DNA of 5,614 nucleotides. Origin: Anaerolineaceae bacterium. Lineage in GTDB: Bacteria; Chloroflexota; Anaerolineae; Anaerolineales; Anaerolineaceae. Positions 1 through 5,508 of the stretch are shown piece after piece (within the stretch, counting starts at the first letter, position 1; every line of letters begins with the position of its first letter). The stretch lies in contig PMIV01000241.1 of NCBI GenBank assembly GCA_003158355.1, positions 6,601 through 12,214 of the forward strand, given 5' to 3'. Both the position numbers and the translations under genes were made by a program. The notes beneath the pieces are model-generated. The model had not been told where the DNA came from, searched no databases, and saw only the letters and a program-made list of their open reading frames with translations.

Positions 1-584
1 TTTGATAGAATGCTGCTGACGTAATTTCTCACAGTTCCTTCGCCTAAAAATAGCGCTTTGGCAATTTCCCGGTTTGTCCGGCCTTCAGAAACGGCAATCA
101 ACACGTGCCTTTCTTGTTGGCTCAAGTTGACAAAAGCAGACGCTTCTTCTTCTTTAACAGCGCGGCGAACTTCCTGGATCACCCGCTGCGTTACTGCGGG
201 GTCTAACAGTGCTTCTCCCCTGCCAACAGATTCGATCGCCTTGACCAGATCTTCTCCGCCAATTTGTTTGAGAACATATCCGGATGCTCCGGCACGAATT
301 GCCGAGAAGAGCATGTCGTCTTCGGCATATGAAGTTAAAATGATCACTTTTGTATCAGGATTGTTTTTAGTGATCGCTTCGCATGCTTCGATTCCGGATG
401 TGCCTGGAAGACGGATATCCATCAGTACCACGTCGGGTTTAATCTGTGCTACCAAATCGATCGCATCACGGGCGTTCCCGGCTTCACCGATGACCTCAAA
501 TTGAGGGTGCCGCTCAAGTAAAGTTTTCAATCCGAGTCTGACGACTTCATGATCATCAACCAAAACCAGTCGGTACTTCACCAT
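1..584 (-). CDS. NarL/FixJ-family response regulator (3' end cut by window edge)
   Basis: This is the DNA-binding half of a two-component system: a receiver domain is phosphorylated by a sensor kinase and the LuxR-type helix-turn-helix then binds promoters. I translated 194 residues from the reverse strand; the gene continues past base 1. The receiver domain (about residues 3-120) has the acidic pair D10-D11, the phospho-acceptor D56 in VLMDIRLPG, the switch residue T84 in ILTSYAE, and K106 in GYVLKQ. After a linker rich in Glu and Arg (about 135-150), the LuxR HTH starts at LSQQERHVL (154) and goes on through [11 protein letters not shown] and [11 protein letters not shown]; only its last part is missing. 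In-frame starts exist at 587, 584 and 581. I chose the ATG at 584 because AAAGG (591-595) lies 6 nt upstream of it. It most resembles the DevR/NarL style. The target genes and cognate kinase are not in view. Confidence 0.94.
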   Translation of the reverse strand, partial: MVKYRLVLVDDHEVVRLGLKTLLERHPQFEVIGEAGNARDAIDLVAQIKPDVVLMDIRLPGTSGIEACEAITKNNPDTKVIILTSYAEDDMLFSAIRAGASGYVLKQIGGEDLVKAIESVGRGEALLDPAVTQRVIQEVRRAVKEEEASAFVNLSQQERHVLIAVSEGRTNREIAKALFLGEGTVRNYVSSILS

Positions 585-620
585 CATTCACCTTTCCAAT
601 CTGGCGACTTCAACAAATAG

Positions 621-626
621 ATTATA
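621..626 (-). promoter_or_regulatory. Candidate -10 element for the response regulator
   Basis: On the minus strand, bases 626 to 621 read TATAAT, a consensus -10 box. It would start a transcript near 614, leaving a leader of about 30 nt that contains the ribosome binding site GGAAAGG (597-591). No good -35 box lies 16-18 bp upstream, so the promoter would be weak or need an activator. The upstream exonuclease gene ends 73 nt before the regulator, so readthrough from it is also possible. Confidence 0.4.
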
Positions 627-657
627 ACCGACAAAGATATGGATAAATGGCACCCTC

Positions 658-1422
658 TCAATCCTCAATAATCATAGAAACCGGGCAATGATCGGACCCC
701 ATTACTTCGTCCTGGATGATTACGTCAGATATTTTTGGCATCAGGTCTTTCGAGACGAGAAAATAGTCCAGACGCCAGCCAATTCCCCGTGCCCTGGCGT
801 TGACACGATAGGTCCACCATGAATATTGCACCTTCTGCGGATACAAGCTGCGGAAAGCATCTACAAACCCATGTTCTAAAAAGTGATCAATCCACACCCG
901 CTCCTCTGGGAGAAATCCGGAAACCACCGAGTTTTCCTTGGGATTGGCCAGGTCGATCTCTGTATGAGCTGTATTGAAATCTCCGGTAATGACAACCTTT
1001 CGCCCTTGTTGATGAAGAGAATCGCAAAGATCAAGCAGTTTTTCATAGAAGCGCAACTTATAAACCAAACGTTCCTGCCCGCGTTGGCCGTTAGGGAAAT
1101 AAATATTGAACAGGGTGAAATCCTCCAGTTCGAGGCGAACAACCCGGCCTTCTATATCAAATTCTTCAAAGCCCAGGCCCAGAGAGGTTTTAAATTCGTT
1201 TTTTTTGTAATATGTGGCTGTACCGCTGTAGCCGGGTTTATCGGCCGAATTCCAAACGTGAGAATACCCAGGTATCGTGATCTCTTCATTGGTTATTTGT
1301 TCCGGTTTGGCTTTGATCTCTTGTAAGCACAAAACGTCGGGGTCAAGTTCTAGGATTGCTTCTTTAAAGCTTTTTTTCAGAATTGCACGGAACCCATTCA
1401 CATTCCAGGTGGTAATTTTCAT
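658..1422 (-). CDS. xth: Exodeoxyribonuclease III / AP endonuclease
   Basis: This is a Mg-dependent cytoplasmic base-excision repair enzyme that cuts DNA 5' to abasic sites and removes 3'-blocking groups and nucleotides from duplex DNA. The 254-aa length matches the full ExoIII/APE1 family (exonuclease-endonuclease-phosphatase fold). All signature residues are present: N7 and N9 in WNVNG, the metal ligand E35 in LQEIKA, Y108 in NIYFPNG, D148 and N150 in GDFNTAH, D219 in WRLDYF, and the catalytic D244-H245 pair in MGSDHCP. The start is the ATG at 1422, with a weak ribosome binding site AAGAGA 6 nt upstream; the protein begins with the standard family opening MKITTWNVNGFRA. It is transcribed away from the DUF192 gene, and the downstream response regulator lies on the same strand after 73 nt. 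Nothing appears broken. The sequence looks closer to the Gram-positive ExoA/APE1 branch than to E. coli XthA, which is a judgement by eye. Confidence 0.96.
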   Translation of the reverse strand: MKITTWNVNGFRAILKKSFKEAILELDPDVLCLQEIKAKPEQITNEEITIPGYSHVWNSADKPGYSGTATYYKKNEFKTSLGLGFEEFDIEGRVVRLELEDFTLFNIYFPNGQRGQERLVYKLRFYEKLLDLCDSLHQQGRKVVITGDFNTAHTEIDLANPKENSVVSGFLPEERVWIDHFLEHGFVDAFRSLYPQKVQYSWWTYRVNARARGIGWRLDYFLVSKDLMPKISDVIIQDEVMGSDHCPVSMIIED

Positions 1423-1470
1423 CGATTATCTCTTTTCGCTGTGGTAAACTTATGCTCAAGGCAAAATCAT
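1423..1470. promoter_or_regulatory. Divergent intergenic region between xth and the DUF192 gene
   Basis: Only 48 bp separate the two divergent starts, so their promoters must overlap each other or the coding sequences. On the plus strand, TGGTAAACT at 1442-1450 fits an extended -10 box (TGn plus TAAACT), but it would give a very short leader of about 14 nt. On the minus strand, TATGAT (1471 to 1466) could be the xth -10 box, without a good -35. Both assignments are weak. The ribosome binding site AAGG (1458-1461) of the DUF192 gene lies 9 nt before its ATG. Confidence 0.3.
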
Positions 1471-1839
1471 ATGAAGATCGTTGAAATTATTAATCAAAAT
1501 CCTTCAGAAATAAAAATTAAAGCCAATTGGTGCAGCTCTTTCATTTCCAAATTTAAAGGGCTGATGTTCGTCAAATCTTTACCCGATTACTCTGGCATAA
1601 TTTTAGTCGAAAATTCAGAAAGCCACATTAATACTGCAATACATATGTTATTTATGAATTTTGATATCACAACGGTCTGGGTCAATTCCGCCGGTGATGT
1701 AGTCGATGTTTGTCTGGCTAAAAAATGGCATCTCTCTTATTTCCCCAAAAAGAAAGCCCAATATGTATTGGAATTGAACGCCAGCCATATGCAAGATTTT
1801 CACATTGGAGATCACCTTACCTTTGAACATGAGAATTAA
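1471..1839 (+). CDS. DUF192-family protein
   Basis: This is a small 122-aa protein of the DUF192 family (PF02643), a compact beta-rich fold whose biochemical role is not established. Family landmarks in order are FKGLMF (residues 28-33, matching the usual RGLM motif), a central stretch AIHMLFMNFDITTVWVN (56-72, where most members have a Trp-Met-x-Asn and Pro-Leu-Asp pattern), GDVVDV (75-80), AQYVLEL (96-102) and the closing IGDHL (112-116). No signal peptide or lipobox is seen, while many family members are exported, so this one is probably cytoplasmic. I preferred the ATG at 1471 with AAGG 9 nt upstream over a GTG at 1441, which would add ten residues without a ribosome site. Its last 11 nt overlap the start of the LysM-M23 gene, so the two are probably translated together. 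The family match is from motif reading and is good but not perfect. Confidence 0.85.
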   Translation: MKIVEIINQNPSEIKIKANWCSSFISKFKGLMFVKSLPDYSGIILVENSESHINTAIHMLFMNFDITTVWVNSAGDVVDVCLAKKWHLSYFPKKKAQYVLELNASHMQDFHIGDHLTFEHEN

Positions 1840-3256
1840 TTTCTTTGCAGTTTTAATTGCGCTTTCCCTCACAGCTTCATTCTTCTCACCTGTCCAAGCC
1901 CAGAGTCAGTCTCAACTTCCCTATTATGTAATTCAATCAGGAGATACCTTGGCCAGCATCGCTGACCGATTTGGGGTCACTTTGGATGAACTCATTGCTT
2001 ACAATGGTATTTCAGATCCCAACTTTGTTTCTGTTGGGACCCAATTGAGCATACCCGGTCTACAGGGGCTGCAAGGGCAAATCACAAGCAGCCCTGTGCA
2101 GTTGGGTGAATCACTCAAAGATCTGACAGTAAAATATCAAATCACCCAAGACCTGCTGATGAAACTGAATCATGTGACCAGCCCCGGCGAAATATATGCA
2201 GGATCCAGTTTAATTCTGCCAGTTGTGGAAAGCTCAAAAGTAAAAGATCCGGTGAGTAAAATCTCTTCCAGCCAGACCCTGCTCGAAGCTGCCGCCCTCA
2301 ACCAGACCAATACCTGGGGTCTTTTGGATCAAAATAATGATAGCAACCCGTTTTCAGTTTTACCGGGGGACCTGATCTACATGAGTGCGTCAGAGAATGC
2401 CAGCCAAATCAGTTCGGTCGATCCCAGGTTAACCAGTGTGACGATCTCTCCTCTGCCGTTGGTACAAGGAGAAACATTTGAAATTCAGGTGACCTCGCCA
2501 CAGCCAGTTACCTTACAGGGAAGTTTAAATGGCATGCCGCTGAGTTTTTTTCCAAATAAGGATAACCAACAAGTAGCTTTACAGGGTGTTTATGCTGAAG
2601 CCGACCCCGGCCTGGCTCCTTTTGTATTGTCGGGTAAATTTTCCGACGGCAGTTCCTTTAATTTTGAACAATCAATTTTATTGGTCAGCGGCTATTACCC
2701 CGAAGCTGAACCCTTGACAGTCGACCCATCCACGATTGATCCCGCGGTTACCAAACCCGAAGATGACCAGATCAAGAGCATCACTTCTGTAGTAACCTCC
2801 ACCCGTTATTGGTCAGGTATTTTCAAAAGCCCGGCCATCAAGTACGGCTTCCCTGATGAATATAACGCTCTGTTTGGAGAACGGCGTTCGTATAACAATG
2901 GTGCTCTCAAGAACTTTCACACCGGCCTGGATTATGGAGGCGGCGTGGGGCTTCCCATCTGTGCTCCAGCAGACGGAAAAGTGGTGTTCGCCGAGGGTCC
3001 TCTCACCGTTCACGGCAACGCCACCATCATCGATCATGGCTGGGGGGTTTATTCTGCCTATTTTCACCAATCCGAAATTGATGTGAAAGTTGGCGACATA
3101 GTCAAAGCTGGGCAGGTCATTGGCAAAGTGGGCAATACTGGCCGAGTTGAAGATGCCAAAGCCTTTGAAGGTGCCGGAGCGCATCTCCACTTTGAAATTT
3201 GGGTCAATGGAATTCAGGTGAATCCGCTTGAATGGCTAAACACTGAATACCCTTGA
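1829..3256 (+). CDS. Secreted LysM-containing M23 metallopeptidase
   Basis: This is an exported zinc-dependent peptidoglycan peptidase of the LytM/lysostaphin type, expected to cut peptide bridges in the cell wall during growth or division. The 475-aa protein starts with a classic signal peptide (MRINFF, hydrophobic core, cleavage after VQA at residue 24). A clear LysM wall-binding domain follows at about 33-76 (YYVIQSGDTLASIADRFGV through VGTQLSIPG). Two more diverged LysM-like segments lie at about 89-132 and 143-186. A beta-rich Ig-like segment (about 200-287) and an acidic Pro/Asp linker (about 292-316) precede the M23 domain (about 360-466). Its zinc ligands and catalytic residues are complete: H364 and D368 in HTGLDYGGG, H413 in YFHQ, and H452/H454 in HLHFE. 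I chose the ATG at 1829 because the signal peptide begins there; an in-frame TTG at 1823 is an alternative. No strong ribosome site lies at normal distance (GGAG at 1807-1810 is 18 nt away), suggesting coupling to the overlapping DUF192 gene. Confidence 0.93.
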   Translation: MRINFFAVLIALSLTASFFSPVQAQSQSQLPYYVIQSGDTLASIADRFGVTLDELIAYNGISDPNFVSVGTQLSIPGLQGLQGQITSSPVQLGESLKDLTVKYQITQDLLMKLNHVTSPGEIYAGSSLILPVVESSKVKDPVSKISSSQTLLEAAALNQTNTWGLLDQNNDSNPFSVLPGDLIYMSASENASQISSVDPRLTSVTISPLPLVQGETFEIQVTSPQPVTLQGSLNGMPLSFFPNKDNQQVALQGVYAEADPGLAPFVLSGKFSDGSSFNFEQSILLVSGYYPEAEPLTVDPSTIDPAVTKPEDDQIKSITSVVTSTRYWSGIFKSPAIKYGFPDEYNALFGERRSYNNGALKNFHTGLDYGGGVGLPICAPADGKVVFAEGPLTVHGNATIIDHGWGVYSAYFHQSEIDVKVGDIVKAGQVIGKVGNTGRVEDAKAFEGAGAHLHFEIWVNGIQVNPLEWLNTEYP

Positions 3257-3271
3257 ACCCGGAAATGATAA

Positions 3272-3300
3272 TTAAAAGAGCAAATACTCTAAGGTATAAT
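3272..3300 (+). promoter_or_regulatory. Promoter for the 522-aa / 144-aa gene pair
   Basis: TATAAT at 3295-3300 is a perfect -10 box, and TTAAAA at 3272-3277 is a fair -35 with 17-bp spacing. Transcription would start near 3307, giving a leader of about 30 nt. The spacer holds a small inverted repeat, AGAG (3277-3280) and CTCT (3287-3290) around CAAATA, which could be an operator half-site pair. No intrinsic terminator for the peptidase gene is visible between 3257 and 3294, so readthrough may add to expression. Confidence 0.6.
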
Positions 3301-3337
3301 TAGCATTAAGAATTTAAAATGAAATGGTGATCGGAAC

Positions 3338-4906
3338 ATGAGTTTAAGCGCAGAAATTTGGCAATCTTTAAAATTTACGAACAAAGACATCGAGAGTCTC
3401 TATAACCACTTACTGGAAATTGAATACCCCCAGACTATTTCTGAATTAACAAAATACCTGATTGAAAAAAAGATCGAACTCGAAAAAAAATTAGCTGCTC
3501 AAGCCATCAAAGCTGAAGGTACTGTCTATTTTCCTAAAGATCAGTATAAAAAAGATCAGACCGTCCTCTTCCCCCATCGCAATTATCAAAAAGGCAAAGT
3601 GATCGAGGTCCGGCCAGGGATTAACCCGGATTATCCATCTCTAGAAGTGATTACGGTTGAGTTTTCACCAGAAGAAAAAATTTCCTTTGCCAGCAACCTG
3701 CCTGAACACGCACTGAATAATTTCCAATCCCCCCTGGAGACCGATTCTGCTTATGATGCAGATTGGGTAGACGGCAATTATCTAAAATTGCTGTCTGAAA
3801 AACTTGTCTTAAAAATAAAAGAAAATGAAGATCTAATCAGTATTGGCGGTCGTTTTTTTCCCTGTTCGCTTCTGGTAGATATTGGCGCGCTTTATTTGAA
3901 CCTGGCTGAAGCTGTGCTGGAGATGGCAGAAGGCGGTCCGCTTTCTACCCAAGATCTGATCAAACAAATTGAACTTCCCGCAGATACCAACTCAAAACTC
4001 ACCGAATTTTCGATGAACTATGCCTTGCAAGAGGACCCCCGTTTTGACGAAGTTGGCCCTGCCGGTAAAACACTCTGGTTCCTCAAACGCATGGAACCCG
4101 AGCAAGTGCAAAATGTTCCTATTACGCTCAAATACGTTGGTCAGCCGGTGGAACTGCCGGATGATCTTAAAGAGTACGCCAACCTGGCACCTGAGTTTTG
4201 CGATGAACTTGAACCCGGCGAACAGTGTGAACCGGTTGACGAAGTGACCATTGCCCTCACCTATCCCCACTGGCGCGCGGGTACTCTGCCCTTGACCACC
4301 AAAATGCAGAAACTCTTCCCCACAGCTTACGAAACTCCGCGCGTTCAATTCACCTTCAAAGACGATAATTCGGGCGACCTGTTCAACGGTTGGGTGGTAC
4401 GACCCTCCCATTACATTTTTGGTCTCAATGATTGGTATACCGCACAGGGGTTCATCCCCGGCAGCCAACTGCATATCTCCAGGGGCAGCAACCCCGGCGA
4501 GGTATTGATCCGCGCGGATAAAAAACATAATTCCAAAGAATGGCTGCGAACATTTTTGGTAGGCACGGATGGTAATTTTGTTTTTGCCCTGCTCAAACAA
4601 GTGGTCACCTGCTCTTATGACGAACGCATGGCCATCGTCATCCCGGACGGGAACGCCGTGGATGCCATTTGGGAAAAATACACCAAGACCAAACCCCAGC
4701 TTGAGAAAATGCTGATCATCATGATGCGCGAACTGGCCAAGCTTAACCCGCAGGGCCATGTACACGCCCAGGAGCTTTATGCAGCCCTAAATGTGGTCAA
4801 GCGCTGCCCACCTTCTCCGATCATCGAATTGCTTTTCACTCGTCCCTGGGCCATCCACATGGGTGATCTTTACTTCCGTCTGGATGAATCCAAGGTTCAA
4901 GGTTAA
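3338..4906 (+). CDS. Uncharacterised 522-aa multi-domain protein, probably nucleic-acid binding
   Basis: I do not recognise a named family. There is no signal peptide or membrane span, so it is cytoplasmic. Segments readable by eye are: a helical N-terminus (about 10-58) ending in a charged helix (IEKKIELEKKLAAQ); a beta-rich SH3/KOW-like stretch (about 68-118, DQTVLFPHRNYQKGKVIEVRPG); a winged-helix-like unit (about 199-252, PLSTQDLIKQIELPAD to TLWFLKRM); an acidic linker with C288 and C297; a segment resembling B3-type DNA-binding folds (about 300-395, TLPLTTKMQKLFP, then FGLNDWYTAQGFIPGSQLHI); and a C-terminal winged-helix-like unit (about 455-516, with VHAQELYAALNVVKRC, ending LYFRLD). 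No catalytic motif (Walker A, nuclease, methylase) is seen. The ATG at 3338 follows GGTGAT (3325-3330) by 7 nt and a good promoter. The 144-aa gene follows after 4 nt, so the products probably act together. The gene call is strong; a role as a regulator or chromatin/transcription factor is inference. Confidence 0.88.
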   Translation: MSLSAEIWQSLKFTNKDIESLYNHLLEIEYPQTISELTKYLIEKKIELEKKLAAQAIKAEGTVYFPKDQYKKDQTVLFPHRNYQKGKVIEVRPGINPDYPSLEVITVEFSPEEKISFASNLPEHALNNFQSPLETDSAYDADWVDGNYLKLLSEKLVLKIKENEDLISIGGRFFPCSLLVDIGALYLNLAEAVLEMAEGGPLSTQDLIKQIELPADTNSKLTEFSMNYALQEDPRFDEVGPAGKTLWFLKRMEPEQVQNVPITLKYVGQPVELPDDLKEYANLAPEFCDELEPGEQCEPVDEVTIALTYPHWRAGTLPLTTKMQKLFPTAYETPRVQFTFKDDNSGDLFNGWVVRPSHYIFGLNDWYTAQGFIPGSQLHISRGSNPGEVLIRADKKHNSKEWLRTFLVGTDGNFVFALLKQVVTCSYDERMAIVIPDGNAVDAIWEKYTKTKPQLEKMLIIMMRELAKLNPQGHVHAQELYAALNVVKRCPPSPIIELLFTRPWAIHMGDLYFRLDESKVQG

Positions 4907-4910
4907 TGCT

Positions 4911-5345
4911 ATGTCTGATATCAAACCTCACTTCAGCCTGATCAAACCTACTCTCGATACTCCTTTCCATATCGATTTCGAGTGGTGGAAAACACACGAT
5001 AACAACTGGCGCATCTTTTTAAAGAACTGCCTTTGTCCGGAACATCAGAAAGCCTTTGAAGACCAGCCCGAAAGCGGTATGATCGATTGGATCGACCCCG
5101 TTACCGCCGAGATTCAGCAGGTAGACGGCCTCCAATCCACTTTGATGCAGCACTGCGCCAAAGAACCGGGGTTCCTCACCTTCAACACGGCCATGATCGA
5201 CGCCATCTTTCGTGTCTTTTTAGCCAACGGCAATGCCCCCATGACTCCCAACGAATTATCTGATAGAATAGGCAAGCCAGCCGAAACCATCCTGCGCACA
5301 ATTGCCGGGGTTCAGGTCTACAAAGGCATTCGTCCAGTTCAATAA
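4911..5345 (+). CDS. Uncharacterised 144-aa protein, partner of the 522-aa protein
   Basis: I do not recognise a named family. The start is the ATG at 4911, with AAGG (4899-4902) 8 nt upstream; a longer in-frame start at 4791 lies wholly inside the preceding gene and is unlikely. The protein has an aromatic N-terminal part (FHIDFEWWKTHDNNWRIFL, about 19-37), then a Cys/His cluster C40, C42, H45 (CLCPEH) followed by H81-C82, which could hold a metal. An acidic middle (about 57-73, MIDWIDPVTAEIQQVDG) follows. The C-terminal third (about 93-143) looks like a winged helix: AMIDAIFRVFLANGNAPMTPNELSDRIG, then ETILRTIAG and VYKGIRPV. The 4-nt gap to the upstream stop points to coupled translation and a shared complex or pathway. 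It is followed after 11 nt by a tRNA-Arg gene. It has no signal peptide or membrane segment. The gene is well supported; DNA or RNA binding and metal binding are inferences. Confidence 0.85.
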   Translation: MSDIKPHFSLIKPTLDTPFHIDFEWWKTHDNNWRIFLKNCLCPEHQKAFEDQPESGMIDWIDPVTAEIQQVDGLQSTLMQHCAKEPGFLTFNTAMIDAIFRVFLANGNAPMTPNELSDRIGKPAETILRTIAGVQVYKGIRPVQ

Positions 5346-5356
5346 TCGTCTCACAC

Positions 5357-5429
5357 GCCCCCGTAGCGCAATGGATAGAGCACCAGCCTTCTAAGCTGTT
5401 GGTTATGGGTTCGACTCCCATCGGGGGCA
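5357..5429 (+). tRNA. tRNA-Arg (anticodon UCU)
   Basis: This 73-nt tRNA folds as a standard cloverleaf. The acceptor stem GCCCCCG (5357-5363) pairs fully with CGGGGGC (5422-5428), with discriminator A at 5429. The D arm is 5366-5381 with the usual GG in the loop, and carries one G-A mismatch. The anticodon arm is 5383-5399 with loop CTTCTAA and anticodon TCT at 5390-5392, reading AGA and possibly AGG; its outermost pair is a C-U mismatch. The T arm ATGGG/CCCAT (5405-5409 / 5417-5421) encloses TTCGACT. The 3' CCA is not encoded and must be added by the CCA-adding enzyme. It begins 11 nt after the 144-aa gene, so it is probably co-transcribed with it or has a promoter inside that gene. Confidence 0.97.
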
Positions 5430-5434
5430 CTCAA

Positions 5435-5470
5435 ATACATGTTTCTCCCAACATTTCAATAATCATGTAT
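5435..5470. repeat. Short inverted repeat downstream of the tRNA
   Basis: ATACATG (5435-5441) and CATGTAT (5464-5470) are perfect 7-bp inverted copies separated by 22 nt. They could form a long-loop RNA stem or a spaced operator just after the tRNA. No T-tract follows, so an intrinsic terminator is unlikely. A 7-bp repeat can arise by chance in an AT-rich leader. Confidence 0.35.
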
Positions 5471-5506
5471 CATAAGTATAGGTTCTCCCATATTCCTGGG
5501 AGGAAC
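5441..5506 (+). promoter_or_regulatory. Possible ribosome-site-masking switch with two competing anti-SD copies
   Basis: The Shine-Dalgarno GGGAGG (5498-5503) lies 5 nt before an ATG at 5509. It can be masked in two ways that exclude each other. The local hairpin pairs GTTCTCCCA (5482-5490) with 5497-5506, giving nine pairs with one bulged G and a 6-nt loop. A distal copy, GTTTCTCCCA (5441-5450), pairs with the same 5497-5506 in ten contiguous pairs, one of them U-G. No run of U follows, so this is not a terminator. A weak promoter-like pair, TTTCAA (5454-5459) and TATAGG (5477-5482), lies between the two copies; a transcript from it would lack the distal copy and most of the local one. The pairing is read directly from sequence; the switch function is inference. 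Confidence 0.4.
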
Positions 5507-5508
5507 AT

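Noticed and set aside
58..504. Open frame of 148 codons on the plus strand
   Set aside because: It is antisense to the response regulator, whose translation contains all receiver-domain signature residues.
883..1326. Open frame of 147 codons on the plus strand
   Set aside because: It is antisense to the xth gene, which carries every ExoIII catalytic motif.
3992..4765. Open frame of 257 codons on the minus strand
   Set aside because: It is antisense to the 522-aa gene. It has no recognisable domain, while the plus strand has a promoter, a ribosome site and a coupled downstream gene.
4791..4910. Longer N-terminus for the 144-aa protein starting at 4791
   Set aside because: It would overlap 116 nt of the upstream gene and lacks a ribosome site, whereas the ATG at 4911 has AAGG at 8 nt.
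5481..5506. Hairpin as an intrinsic terminator for the tRNA
   Set aside because: The stem is good but no U-run follows; instead it overlaps a ribosome site and start codon.
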